Assembly (NCBI GenBank): GCA_029891345.1
Contig: CM057002.1
Location: 22,368,795-22,432,794 of the forward strand
Origin: Dryococelus australis
Lineage: Eukaryota > Arthropoda > Insecta > Phasmatodea > Phasmatidae
Reading direction: 5' to 3'
Length of the DNA stretch: 64,000 bases
The notes under the pieces are model-generated. The model searched no databases. It saw only the letters and a list, made by a program, of their open reading frames with translations, and was not told the origin of the DNA. This document shows positions 13,385 through 25,511 of the stretch, piece after piece. The number at the start of each line of letters is the position of its first letter. The first letter of the stretch is position 1. The position numbers and the translations under genes are program-made.

Positions 13385-14430
13385 ACCACTCGCCCCCTCA
13401 CTTCCAGGGGAGGGGTTTTTGTGTCCCAGACTTAAGGTTCATGTATACCATAAAAGTTGGGTTTGGATGTACCACAATTATTGTGTGAAGAGCTGGAACC
13501 AAGTTTACACACACCTTTGGACCTTCCTCTGTCAAAACCCCTTCCCTGCTTCCTTCCCCCCAGCCACCCTAGGAGGGAGGGAAGGAAGAGATTTGGGCGG
13601 CTTTTAACAGTGAGGTCTTGCGAGCCGATGAGAGTGATTGAGGTGAGTATGAAGCAGCCCTGGAATGAAAGGGCAGGGAAACGGGAGATCCCTGAGAAAA
13701 CCAGCCAACCAACAGCATCACCCGGCATAATCCCCACGTGCGAAAATCTGGTGAGACTGCTGGGGATTGAACCCGGATTGCTTTAGTGGGAGATGAAAGG
13801 ACTAACCGCTCGACCACACACCCCCCAGGAGGAGAAGCAAAGACCGGAGGGGTTCGTTTTTAGTCTTCTTTTCAGCCTGGAAGGTGAGTTTTTGGCAGAT
13901 TTGAGGGAGAGTTATCTTTCTATACCCCATCCTACTCCAATGGGAAGGTAGGCCCTACAGAACTACCCTGCACCCTATCCCCTTTTGCACCCCCAGAAAG
14001 TGCTACACAGCTCATTTTTTATCGTATTTTGTTGAAATTTGGCACTTTCCTTTCTTTTTAAAATTTCTATCCTCTCCCAAAACAGGTTAGGCCCTATGGG
14101 CAACTTCCCCTATCAGGGGGAGGGGTTTTTGTACACTATTTTGCACCTTCATTTCAGCCTGAAGGAGCTTTTTGCAACCTATTTTCGTGGGATTTGGGGG
14201 AGGGTTTGCCTTTCTATACCCCATTCTCCCCCAATGGGAAGTTGACTCTTTGAAAATTTCACACCTGCCCTTAAAATATCCCCCCCTTTTCATCCTTTTT
14301 TACCTTCTGTAGGTGCTATATGGCTCATTTTTTCCATATTTTGTTGGAGTTTGGTATTTTCCTTTCTTTTTAAGTCCTCTATCCCCCATAAAATAGGTTA
14401 GACCTTTTGGGCAACTTCCCTTACCAGACG
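13385..14430 (+). repeat. Short tandem array, unit about 280-315 bp, interrupted by a SINE
   Basis: Two diverged units can be aligned: the TTTCAGCCTGGAAGG text near 13872 recurs as TTTCAGCCTGAAGGA near 14152; the block ending GCTCATTTTTTATC near 14020 recurs near 14325; CCTTTCTTTTTAA near 14048 recurs near 14362; GGTTAGGCCCTATGGGCAAC near 14084 recurs near 14396. A partial third unit (GGGGAGGGGTTTTTGTG) at 13398 precedes the SINE at 13590-13830. Non-coding. Confidence 0.65.
13590..13830 (-). repeat. tRNA-derived SINE copy 2
   Basis: Read on the minus strand it starts with a tRNA-like head: the A-box region near 13800-13820 (plus-strand text ACTAACCGCTCGACCACAC) and B box near 13768-13785 (plus-strand text GGGGATTGAACCCGG). 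The shared body follows, with the GGGATCTCCCGTTTCCCTGCC block and the TCATCGGCTCGCAAGACC end. Confidence 0.85.
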
Positions 14431-14439
14431 TGGGTACCA

Positions 14440-15030
14440 TAATATGTACTACAGTTGTGGTACAAAGTCAGCAGGGCCATTTTAATGTACCATAATTATA
14501 CTATGGTGTTACATAATTTCAGTATTTCATGCCATAATTTTGAAAGTTGTACCATAATAGCTTATGCACCTTCCCAGTTTTCCAATAAGCTATTGTAGGT
14601 TCATGTCGGTCCAATAGACCGCCCACAATTAAATATACCATAAATGTACTATAAATTTAATGTTATTCCAATTGAAATTGCAGGTCAGGATGTGCGAGCG
14701 AGCACATGCTGGAGCTCCTTGACTATTTCATAGGATTACCTGCTGCTCCGACGGTGGCTTAGCCCGCGGATTCTGCGGGCCCATTTTCTGGTATCTTTAT
14801 AATCAAAGACAGCCATGAAAATGTTTAAATTTTTTAAGAAACTTTACTGCTGGATTCACAACATCACAGGCAAACCTCGGAACACAACAAAATTTCATAT
14901 TATAACTTACTCAGTGTTCACAGTGCACTAACTATATCTGTCTGAAAAGTATTGTCATTGGCTATTGAAAGAATCCTAAAATGGCAAGTAACTAATAATG
15001 TCCATTATTTAGGACATAAAACTCTCAATA
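14440..15030. other. Intergenic, simple TACCATAAT-type repetition
   Basis: Between about 14445 and 14660 the short word TACCATAAT/TACTATA recurs many times. The rest shows nothing recognisable. Confidence 0.35.
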
Positions 15031-15036
15031 AATGCG

Positions 15037-15275
15037 TGTCCATGGTGGTATAGTGGTCAAACTACTCTCTTCCCACCAAGGCGAACCGAGCTCGATTCCC
15101 AACAGGGTCACTCCCCGGTTTTTTGCAAATGGGAATCGTGGTGGATAATGATGCTGTTGGCCAGTGGGTTTTCTAGGGGGGTCTCTCATTTTCCCTGCCC
15201 TTGCATTCTGTTGCCTCTCTTTACTCACCTACTTCACCCTCATCGGGCTTTCAAGACCGCTATGTCAATACCTGC
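15037..15275 (+). repeat. tRNA-derived SINE copy 3 (best-preserved head)
   Basis: Head TGGTGGTATAGTGGTCAAAC (A box) and GAGCTCGATTCCCAAC (B box) at about 15043-15105. Body GCAAATGGGAATCGTGGTGG, CAGTGGGTTTTCTAGGGG, TTTTCCCTGCCCTTGCATTC and CACCCTCATCGGGCTTTCAA. The head folds only loosely as a tRNA and leads into about 170 bp of body, so this is a SINE and not a functional tRNA gene. Confidence 0.88.
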
Positions 15276-16189
15276 CCAAATCACTCTTTTTGAACAAATG
15301 AATGATTATTTGCTTTTGACAAAATTTAAATGTATATGAAAACAGCACATTTAAAAACAACCAAAAGAGGATTTTGGTACCAAGTTCTAGTTTGTTTATA
15401 ATTTACTACAGTAAATAAATATGAAAAAAATTATGTTTTGTAATGTTGTATTTGCAATTATTGCACACCTGGAACCAAACATGTCAAAAAATTTAAACAG
15501 AATCTACTTGTGTTATTTGGGCTGCTGTTTTTGTCTTGCAAACTTTGCTTTGTATTGGTTGCTGACAATTTTTTGTCAAGTCTGAGCTGTTATCTCATGT
15601 TCATCATGTTATGGTGAATCCAGGATAAATGATGTTGCTTAAGACGACTTAGTAACGTCATCTTAAATTCAGAGTATTATCTCTCTGAAAATTAGATGCT
15701 CTCATTTTGTAAACAATAAAGATGGCGAACCAGTAAAACCTCAGATGATTTGCCCTCGCAACTCCTGCTTGAGAGGAAGAGCAAAAAGGGCATGACCTAA
15801 ATGATCACGGGGCATTTTGATCTGACAAATGGAACACCCACCACTGTGTTGCTTACGGTGCATGAAACATGAAAGAGACAAAAGGTAAAAAAAAAGAGCG
15901 GCCAAATGGAACAAACCTTATGTATAAATAAGACTTTCAAATTTAGTTTACTAGTTTCTGTAACTCATGTTTCGAAAAGGGCCCCATTTCTGTCAAGCTT
16001 CAAAGGATAGCAGCACTGATTCCACAGTTAACTTCATCAATTGCAATAAAATTTTAGAGGTTAAATCCAGTAAAAAAATTATATAAACAGTAGTAAATGT
16101 TCTTGGAACTCTATTTTTGTGGTAATGTAATGCATGCGTAATGTAAATATTTCTAATCCTGGGCCACATTTTTACAACTTAATTTTTTT

Positions 16190-16525
16190 CCCTTGTGTCC
16201 GATATAATTCATTCACAGTTACTTCCGCCTCATGTAAACTAAGCTTAACTAAGTCTGGAAAATTACACCATAGGACAATGCACCCTAATTCGTACGCACT
16301 CGGTTGTAATGATATTTTGCATAAAAACTATTTCTTACTAGGAACTACCAACACACGTGTTTTCTCACTGTTTTTTTATTCAATTTTTAAAATAAATGAA
16401 GCGTTATAATTTATAGATAATTATGAATAACATTTCAATTTAACAGAAATAAGAATAACTATTATGAACACAAGTATAAAACGCCTGTGACACATGACAT
16501 GTTGGACATAAATAAACACGTCATA
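16190..16525 (+). repeat. Interspersed repeat family R2, copy 1
   Basis: Continuous match to two separated blocks at 40640-40860 and 41510-41620, and to parts of 23085-24370. Landmarks: CTCATGTAAACTAAGCTTAACTA near 16230, GAAAATTACACCATAGGACA near 16257, AACTATTTCTTACTA near 16326, and AACACAAGTATAAAACGCCTGTGACACATGACAT near 16465. Non-coding. Confidence 0.65.
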
Positions 16526-17184
16526 CATGGGGAGATTTTTCTACGGTTTGATTCAAAATGTTTGAAGAAACCACAAATAGACCATAGACATATCCCCAAC
16601 ACAACAGCCATTTTTGTTGCACTGTCTTTCATAAAGATAGCTATCTTAATGTCCACCTGTAAAAATAAAGACAGTCTATGAAAGTGTTATGTGAAATGTA
16701 ATTTTAGTATGACAAATTAAACAATATTGTATTCAATATTGTTTAAACTGTTTGTATGCCGAAACTTAAAATGTACTTTTCATTTAATGTTCGAAGAACT
16801 AATACAAGTCATTACAAAATTAAAAAAAAAAAATACTACCACTCAACATCCAATGTTGCAGTGCACCTTCCAATGAATATTTTGATCTAAATCTGTTCCT
16901 GTAAAAATTGTACTAAGAAGAACTTTTTATAAAAAGCGGAAAACGGTATTCCGGGTACACAGTTTCATTTCAAGCTACCCTGTAAACCAACTTTTGAACA
17001 CATTTTCAAAAAGCTGTACCCGTAACATACATAGAGACTATGCTCTCAAAGCAAGTTTCAGCTAAAAATATAGCGAAACCACTATTTTAACCTTTTCAAG
17101 GGACCAGGAAAAAAAAATGTTGCAAAATGCAGGAAAGCATGAAAAGAGGGAAACTTATGCTGTAAAAACAGAAATTGGGACTAA

Positions 17185-17219
17185 AAAAAAAGTATGTGTA
17201 AAACAGGGGGTTCTGCTGT
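17185..17219. repeat. Possible pogo/Tigger-type terminal repeat
   Basis: On the minus strand the text begins TACAGCAGAACCCCCTGTTT, the style of terminus seen in pogo/Tigger elements, next to a TA. The opposite end was not found, so this is only a suggestion. Confidence 0.3.
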
Positions 17220-17350
17220 AGTAACATCACAAGACAGCAGCTAAATGCAGTTTTCCAGTTTTCCCACACGTATAAAGTTCCACGAATTTATTGTATTTAT
17301 AAAGAAGTTGTTTGGCTACCAAAAATGTTCTAGTAGATATTTATATTAAA

Positions 17351-17573
17351 GGCAGTTCACGGTAAAGTGAGCACTTTTGAGGCCCTAGTTACTTTTTCCT
17401 TTCAGCCATTTTTTATTCTCTATCCACCTTTTTAAATAAATATTGCCATGTAAATAATCAACCGTATGTGTACATCCCACCACATTCGGAAGGTAGAGGC
17501 TAAAATAAAATATATTTACTGACTATTATTCCAACTAACAGTGCTTTAAGTGCTCACTTTACCATGAATAGCG
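17351..17573. mobile_element. MITE family M1, copy 1 (about 223 bp)
   Basis: Inverted terminal repeats: left GGCAGTTCACGGTAAAGTGAGCACTT; the complement of the right end reads CGCTATTCATGGTAAAGTGAGCACTT. Too short to code. The same termini occur at 20556-20969 and at 42168-42245. Confidence 0.75.
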
Positions 17574-20555
17574 TAAACAAACACAATCAAACCAATATAT
17601 ACATAGCAAACACATTTAGTCATTTGGATAACTTTGTATATTACTATATTGTGTATTCTTCTGCCATATGTAAAATGAACATTGCTGTGGTCTTTATCGC
17701 TTTATTCGTGTATAGCTCATGTGAAACTGTGGATGTGTTCAAACCGACCATTTAGTGTACTAGTATTTTAGTATTTAGTAGCATTCAATTCAAAATGCCA
17801 TTGGTAGTAATAGCTCAATGATGGTTGTCATTTGGTGGTTTATTTGAGTTAAGTTGCATTATATCATAAAAACCATATTACAAAATACCAAATACGTCAC
17901 AACTTTAGCCTACTAATGTAGGTCACGTGACCTTTTTAATAAACTAAAGGTGCCAATTCGAAGACTGTCTTCGAAATAATCAGAAGAGTAAAAAAATTTT
18001 ACGAAATTTGCTCACTCCTACACTTATAAGCATTACGAAAACAGATAGCAACAGAAATAATTGCACTGCCCACAAATGTTTACTTACATACGTGCATTCT
18101 TTATTGTCCTGTAGACAGTCAGCCACGGCCAAAACTATTAGTTCATTGTTAAGACACGGAACACCTTTCTCTCCATTGTTACCAACTTTACTGGATGCAT
18201 ACTGATGTGTGCCAGTTAAAATGTATGCTGGTAGGAACAGTAACATATTTCAGAGGTTAATAATTTTAAAAGTACTCAAATCAACCGTCAACCCCCTTAT
18301 ACACACTTTGGTTTAAAATGAAAGCTTTACAGCCACCTACCGAGATGTATATTTCACGGTTGATCTCATTAAGTCAAGACTACTGGAATATGGCAGGTAT
18401 CTTCAAGATTTCATTTGAAATTTGATACGGCACGTGTACAAGTTGCCCTAGCTAATACAAAGTTACCCCACGTGACTAATGTTTCCCGTTAAATGCCTTG
18501 CTCATGCATGTTCCTCAACAGAGCAACATGTTTGTAGCAGGACAATAAAAGACAAAATATGTAGAGTTAAGCCAAAATATATTGTGGCTGTTGTAATATC
18601 AATCCTTCCTGGAATTTAACAAAAAAAAATAATTTTCACAGGATGTAAGATCATCTGATTTTACAAGTCAGTTCATTCTAACGGTCTTAACCAAAATTTA
18701 TTTTCTGCAATAAACTGTTTTCATATTTTTGTAACTTGGAAACAAATACACAAAATGAACATGGATTCAAATGAACTCAAGGCTGCAAATTCATCATCAC
18801 CAAACAAAATTAAGTATATTAAGTTTAAAAAGGTGCAAAAGTAATTCCTAGGGCAGTATACGGTTTTGAAGCTGGAACTGAAACACTTGCTGGGAATATT
18901 ATCAAAAATATTTAAGGTGGGAATACTGTCTGATCTGGATGGGTAAGCCTAAATGAGTGAAGATCTGCTACTTCTGCAAATGCTATCCATGCTATGACAA
19001 TATTTTGTATACATAACTGGGGTTGTCATAAAGATGGACACATGTTTGATAACTATCCCACTAGTTGGTAGTTATCGCTAACAGCTGACTGAATTCACTC
19101 GCACTTCTTTGCACAGGGGAATCACACTGGATGCTTGTTGGCAGGTTTCCTCAATGATCTCCCGTTTCCCTTGCACCTGCTTTCCAACACAGCTTTGTAC
19201 TCAACTTGCTTCATCTTCACCGGCTCCTCATTAACAGCTGCTGAAGCCAAAGAAATGAATGAAACCTGTAGCTTCCAACAGAAGTGGAATATTCAACATT
19301 TTGCTAGCGAATTACCTGTTAGTCGTGGCATGGATATCTTGTAGGAAGCAAATATATCTGTTATATAGTGGAAGAAGCTGACATTTAAGTTTTTATTAAA
19401 CCAAGCATTTCAGTCGCTAAATTTCCGCTTCATCAAGACAATGCATGAGACAAGTGTATTAACAAACAATTGTTACAAAAGAAAGTGAATTACTAAGGGA
19501 TGCACAACCTCGTAAAATAGTTTCTTGCTAACAGTTTAATTTTTAATCAAATTAAAACAATTACTGTAACTACATTTTTTTGTCCTTAGCTTTCATGGAA
19601 GGGACACATAAATACTAGAAAACGACTGTCAACCTTCCATTTGACCGATGACATCTTTTGCAAGAATGGGAGAAATTACTTCAGCTCATCAGTAAGCATA
19701 GCCACTACACATCAGCATGGTGATATGTGCCTCGGGACACTATCCACCGCTTGTATAATGGAATGCCTTGTCACTCTGCTGCCTGTGAGAGGAGAGACTA
19801 CCCCATACTGAAACAGTTAGTTCCTTACAGATGCTAAACAACACGCCCTCTACGCATGAAAAAATAACTACTACTCATTTGCCTATAATTTATCAGCCTG
19901 TGATAATTCAATAAATTTTCACATAAGGAAAGTGGTTGTTGAAATTTCCATGTCCATCAGTGTATTTCCTTGAAATATTGCGATACAATAAAGTAACATC
20001 AACAGATTAATTTAACTACCAATTATCCATAGAGTATTCAATATCTTAAATACTTTGTGCAATAACTGCAATAAACAAGTGTGTCATTTCCATCTTCAAA
20101 AGTACAAAATATTCTTAAATCACTTTAGATTTTTTGTGCTAAACAAGTAGCCTTAGTTTAAGAGTTCAATTCATATTGATCATGTACACACACCTCTAAA
20201 GGTTGGTTAAAGTGGTAATAAGATTTCTACTGGTTTTGCTCACACACGTAAACACATTTAGTACACAAGAGTTCTGTCTGTACTTCTAATGGAGAGATTA
20301 GTTACCTCTACAAACAAAGCAAGTCACTCATGTAGAACTAAACACTTATCTAAACATAATTTTCACACTTTGGTACAATTTAAATACAGGATTAACGTGA
20401 AAGTAACGATCACTTCTTTTTTTTTTTTTTTCCAGCAGTGCTTTTATACAATTAAAGCTGTGCTCAAATTCACCACCACATACCATTGTTATCTTACTTT
20501 TCATTCCTCTAGCGACGACACACAATTACTTAAATCCCATTGAACCCTTTGGAAA
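17574..20555. other. Intergenic, apart from one SINE nothing recognised
   Basis: AT-rich; no homology to known proteins. The minus-strand text at 19404-19436 (TTGATGAAG...ACTGAAATG) resembles the motif at 21173-21202. Confidence 0.4.
19090..19245 (+). repeat. tRNA-derived SINE copy 4 (body only)
   Basis: GCACAGGGGAATCACACTGGATG, GGCAGGTTTCCTCAATGATC, TCCCGTTTCCCTTGCACCTG and CTTCATCTTCACCGGCTC line up, in order, with the body of the copies at 15037 and 58065. The tRNA-like head is not clear. Confidence 0.55.
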
Positions 20556-20969
20556 GGCTGTTCGCAATAAAGTGAGCACTTTTGAAATCAACCTTAGAAA
20601 AAAGTCACTGCCCCTACCTGCATATATTTTAATGGACGCACTGAGTGATATGCGCTCTGTAAAGTTGGTAACGATGGAGGAAATGTAGTTCCATATGTTA
20701 TCACCAAATAAAATGTGTTCGGTAACCATTTGTGATAATTTAAATTATTTCTTTCGTTTTCTATTTTCTTAACATCTCGGAGTGTAAAAATTAGCAGATT
20801 TATAAAATGTTTACTTCACTAATAATTTCATAGTTTTACTTGACCGATGCATGAATAAAGTGATGAGGCCCATGGCAATGTTAATTTTACACAAGGTGGA
20901 AGAATATACGTGCATACAAGTAGATCTCAAGCAGGTCTTTCAAAAGTGCTCATTTTACCACGAGCAGCC
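20556..20969. mobile_element. MITE family M1, copy 2 (about 414 bp)
   Basis: Left end GGCTGTTCGCAATAAAGTGAGCACTTTTGA; the complement of the right end reads GGCTGCTCGTGGTAAAATGAGCACTTTTG. The interior is about twice as long as copy 1 and non-coding. Confidence 0.75.
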
Positions 20970-21620
20970 TATAGTAGTGTTGTTTCTTGAAACTGAACAT
21001 CCTTTTTGATTACCTACTGTTACAAACTCTAACATATGTGATAAAAATCTAAGATATTGCTGAAGTATGCAGCTAGGCTACTAACTACATTATTAAAAGG
21101 AGACAGAAAACAGATACTTGGCAGGGGTCACACACACTAAGTCGGACAAACACATTTTCCACGCGGACGCAATGTTTCGCTGGTTGGACCAACTTCTTCA
21201 GGCGGCGAATGATCTTACTCGTAATGCAACCCTAAACTTAAAAAAAAAAAACATTTATTCAATTTTCTATTAAATGGTTCATTTTACAATGTATCACAAT
21301 ACATGGCAGCTTGACTTAAGACCTATATTTATGTTGATTTAAAATGAAACTGTTTTTATTAGACAAGTTATAGCTCTTGTGTTTTATGTTGTTTAATATA
21401 GGTACATGTCACTGTTATTTTATTGTTGTATATATGTTTTAATTGTCTCCCTCTCTTTTTTTGTACATATTATAAAAATGACGAGTTATAGCATGTAACA
21501 CTGCACTTTGAACAATAAAACTGAAATATGACTGTGCATTTCTATCCGCGAGTAGCAACACTTTAAGTACTTGTCTTTTCTACCTCCTTTTAATAATGTA
21601 ATAACTTACACGTGAAAAAT
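20970..21620. other. Intergenic with possible non-LTR tail and a ribozyme-like motif
   Basis: 21173-21202 on the minus strand holds CTGAAGA, a short hairpin, then GAAAC (see findings). TTTGAACAATAAAACTGAAA near 21510 looks like a LINE 3' end. No coding relic of either was seen. Confidence 0.35.
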
Positions 21621-21622
21621 AA

Positions 21623-21628
21623 TTTATT
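21623..21628 (-). promoter_or_regulatory. AATAAA polyadenylation signal, possibly of NEURL2
   Basis: Minus-strand AATAAA about 420 nt past the NEURL2 stop. Plausible but not unique in this AT-rich stretch. Confidence 0.35.
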
Positions 21629-22049
21629 TGTACCATTTAAAATAAATTCAACGAGTATATTTTTCTTATGTTGCTATGGCTTGTTTACAAACAATTCCCA
21701 ACAAATGGCAAGAAGAAGCAATCCTGGTGATGTAAAGGTGCTTCTGAACAGCTGATTAACTAAACGTGCAATGCAGGGCACTTACAGGAACAGAGGTCAC
21801 GCTTATAGCTGAAGGAGCTGTTTGACGTGCTTGTCCCCTTGGTTTGGGTTCAAACAGTGACACACTGACATCACAACTCCGAAGCCCTCCTGAAGAAAAG
21901 GGAAGCAAATTACAGGCATCTGGCAGGTGAATTCGAACACAGGGTAATCTATCCTTGTCAAATACAGTTTATCATCACATTATTATTAAAATAAATATGA
22001 GTGCACAGCACTTCAGATACACGAAAATACAGAACACTATGACACGTTA

Positions 22050-22165
22050 TTACGACTGGTACATCAAGTATTCCTTGAGAACCTTTGGTAACGGGAGAGC
22101 CGATACTGCAGTTTTCTTGATGTGCTGGAGAATTGCCTCTCTGCACACACTCTGCAACGTCGGTA
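22050..22165 (-). CDS. NEURL2: NEURL2 exon 2 (SOCS box)
   Basis: A 116-nt terminal exon after a polypyrimidine-rich acceptor. It reads [16 protein letters not shown]...[16 protein letters not shown] and then TAA at 22052-22050. The frame joins exon 1 exactly (G|TA). A longer open frame on the same strand (21958-22419) is a different reading frame and not the gene. Confidence 0.92.
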
Positions 22166-25100
22166 CTGTAACAAAATAAAGTAACACCATATACAAAATC
22201 CTTCACATACATACTAAATAAGTTCGCATGCCCACCAATCACCCCTGAAATATTAACTAACATAGGCATTGTTTTTGGATTTTCTTTGGTTCTCTTACGG
22301 GTCTTGCTGAACTGGATTTTTGTCCGGTTGGCCGAAGCTGCAGTTGTACGTGCATGTGAGCTTGGAGCGAAAAGATCTGCGAGCACAGCAGGCAGCCATG
22401 GAATGGAGTGGAGGTGCACTGAGCTTAGCCGAACCTCTTGGCTGAAGTGCGTGAACTTTTAGGCACCCCCAAGGGGTGATGGTAAGGTACACAGCCGTGG
22501 GGCTGGAATGCTAACACCCGTAAATCGCAAACGGTAGTACAAGCGCATGCAACAGCACTGTGCATACCACCAACCAAATTCTCTATCATTCACAGTTGTT
22601 CTTATTGTACAACCCTTTACTAAGCACGTTAACAAACGTGAATGTTTTGCTCTGCTACCACGCGCAACAGTTTGGCAAAGGTATAAAAGAGCACGGCGAA
22701 AAATTAAAATCTACATGTGACACGGTCCCACAGATGAGAGGTGGCTGGCACTAATTAAAACCGGCTGCCCCACCCAAGTGACAGACCTGTCCAGGATGTC
22801 CACCCACAGGGAAAACAGGAAAAAGTCGAGGAATCTCATGTAACAGGGAAGTCAGGGAATTTTCAGATGGGACACGGAAAATGTCAATAATTGCTATAAA
22901 GTAAACTATTTGTATGTTAACCAACTGAATCAATTGTGGTTCCTTAAAAAGTATGTGGTGATCATGCAAACATAAAACAGCAAAAATTCTCATTTTTACT
23001 ATTACTTAAATCATAATAAATTGTACAATGTATCAGAGGAATTTAAACCCGGTAACCTTAGCAAAAGTCAAATATAGTATATTCACGATTACTTCCAACT
23101 TTTTGAAGCCCTGCTGAAATTCTGCTTTCAAACTATTCCTCCGGCTCATACAAACAAAGTTTAAAGGTTGTCTCCAAACAAAAATGATATACAATAACGT
23201 AGCATAGGCGGCATAAAAACAGCATAAGAAAAGGTGGTGTCTACAATCCGCGTAGCGAAAAATGATGAAGCTCAAGCTACCCAACCAGAGTAGAGAGCGT
23301 CCATAGGAAACAACTTTTGGACATGAGGGTGTGTTGGTGTTTGCGACACAGATTTTTAAATGTTTTGGTTAACGAATGTCCAGGAATGGATGGACATACA
23401 ACCTTTACATTTGTTTCTTGAATCGTGCTGTGAAAATGAAAGTGGAATTGGCAGATCTGTTTGTGTATCTCCAGATGCTGTGTTGCTTTTGTATCGTGGC
23501 TGCTATTATAGAGTAACCCATTATGGGTTACTTTGCAGGCAGCAACACAACTATTTACAATTACGTCTGAAAAAATATTTTTTACACATAAGGAATTTTA
23601 TACTATAATGTGATGTCAACGCCATGCTGATTGTAGATGGGCCCTGAAAGAAGGCTGTGTTCGAAATGGCCAGCTAAGAGCCCTTATCTGACTTCGTGCC
23701 CCTGAAAAGTGCATCCCGGATGTGATGTCAAATTGCCGCTCTCCGAATTCGCAGCAAGGGCACATATGCACCCTAGAATGTCCCCTTCAGCCAGAGGCAG
23801 GAGCAACTTGCCCTTCTGGAGCCCTAGATAGTTTTCAATTCACAATTGTTTGAAATGTTTCATTTGTTTGTGTTTGTTTTTACAACTCTGCACAGCCACA
23901 GAAAACACTTGTAAACGTCGCATAGACAAATTAAACTCGCATAGAGCAAAATTCGACACAATAAAACTCTAAGTGGAAACGAACACAAGCGTTTGAATTT
24001 ACTTAACTAATATATCTATGGAATGGAACAAGGGAACATTGCAACAAAATCAAACACAGCCCAAGTATTGAAAATAACACTAAAGGAAGAATGCATCACA
24101 TTTGCGAACAGTCGGTTATATAACATTTTTCATAAGAACTAGGTACTTCTCTTTCGCCATTACCAACACACCTATTTTTTCAATGTTTTCATTTATCTGT
24201 AAATGAAACATTATAATTTATAAGTTCAATATACCAAAAATATGATACACAGAAGTACAAAATGCTTGTGATACACGACATATTCAGGAAACAATCAAAC
24301 ACGTCACACACAATGTGGCTTTGCTAAGGTGAGATTCAAAATATGCGAAGAAATTGTTAAGCTGAAGTCGCAATACCCCGATGACCACGACACAACAAAA
24401 TCTGAGTAGCAGCCAATGAAAAGTAAGGTCACTGTGACGTCAGTCCAAGCAAATCACATCCCAGACAGCCAGAAAAGTAGGTTCTATTTCTACTTTCCAT
24501 CGTGTCGGTTTCATCGGGGCACGCAAAATATATAAATACAACACTAGAAAACAAAATTTTGTGCGTATTTCCCTACTGTAATAAATAACAAACTAACTTA
24601 CCGCCAAAAAGTTTCAGGTTTCTAAATACTTTTTACCTGTCATATAAATTCAAATATTCTCAAAAGCAAAATAATCATTCACTTTATTGCGAGTACTAAA
24701 ACGTAAATATCGGGAAAATTTCGTCGTGGTATTGTGAACACTGAATAAATCTTAGTCTGTCGTGTCTTGTTATTGTGACTCCAGCTTTAGACTACAGTAG
24801 TTTATATCAAAGGTCCTTACCGCCATAGAGCTGCACTATCCTCACTTGCTTGGTGGTGCCGTAGACGTCGACGACTGCATGTAGCGGGCCTTCCATGTAA
24901 GGTATCTCCTTGGTGCACGGCCCCTGGTCCACGCCATTGATGATGAAGTGCATCTCGGCGAGGTTGTTTTCGCTGCCCCGGCCTCCTCGCAGCGGGAAGT
25001 ACACCACGCCGATGCGGCTGCCCACGTCCGTCGGCAGGATCTCCTCACTGGGGCTGGACACGGCGGGCCGCAGCAGGCTCCGGGGGACCGATCCGCGGGA

Positions 25101-25511
25101 CGTGCGGATCGTCGGCTCGTCCTCCGACAGCCCCGGCAGCGAGGCGCCCTTCAGGTGCGGCGAGTACTCGTACGTGTTGTTGTGAGACTTGGTGATGGCG
25201 AAAATCCACGATGTGCCCATGTTTGTGAGGTCCGGCAGCGCGTACTGCGGCAGGCAGCCCGCGTCGCCGGCCGCCGACTGAGGGTCGAGGAGCGTCAGAC
25301 CTAACCTCATGTGGCCGCTCCAGCCGCGCTCGTTCTTCTCGATCTCCAGCAGGAATATCTCGCCCGGCAGCAGAGGCTTCTCGCTGAAGGTGAGCGCGTC
25401 TGCGAAACTGGCCCTCCTGTACGCTACCGTGCCATCGTCGTACAGTTTAATATTGCCGCCATGGTAGGGGTGAAATCTCGTTAACATATTACGTGATCGC
25501 TTGTAGTTCAT
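22050..25511 (-). CDS. NEURL2: Neuralized-like protein 2 (NHR + SOCS box E3 adaptor), two exons joined
   Basis: Join complement(24821..25511, 22050..22165): 807 nt, 268 residues. Known role: NEURL2 (Ozz) is a substrate-recognition subunit of a cullin-RING ubiquitin ligase; the NHR domain binds the substrate and the SOCS box binds Elongin B/C and the cullin. Seen here: NHR from about residue 10, with [32 protein letters not shown] and [11 protein letters not shown]; second half [21 protein letters not shown] and [21 protein letters not shown]. The second exon gives [13 protein letters not shown] (BC box) and [13 protein letters not shown] (Cullin-5-type LPxP box), then TAA. The donor is GGCG|GTAAGG and the acceptor is TTGTTACAG|TACCG, phase 1. 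ATG at 25511 (MNYKRSRN); an ATG 8 codons on is an alternative. Length is close to the human protein (about 285). Confidence 0.93.
22166..24820. other. NEURL2 intron with repeat fragments
   Basis: A 2.65-kb intron. Holds a fragment related to the 6369 hAT end (22790-22880: GATGTCCACC...TCAGGGAATTTTCAGATGGGACA) and pieces of repeat family R2 (about 23085-23165 and 24100-24370). No exon of another gene was recognised. Confidence 0.5.
24821..25511 (-). CDS. NEURL2: NEURL2 exon 1 (NHR domain)
   Basis: Carries the whole NHR domain. Markedly GC-rich compared with the surroundings, the likely reason several long shadow frames exist on the other strand. It ends G|GTAAGGACC at 24821. Confidence 0.93.

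Noticed and set aside
15037..15110. A tRNA gene
   Set aside because: A and B boxes are present but the anticodon arm and acceptor stem do not pair well, and the same head is fused to a conserved body in other copies: SINE.
21958..22419. A 153-residue minus-strand frame
   Set aside because: It overlaps the NEURL2 SOCS exon in another frame; that exon reads as conserved protein and ends at TAA 22050.
24910..25304. Plus-strand frames of 91 and 118 residues
   Set aside because: Shadows of the GC-rich NEURL2 exon with no family similarity.
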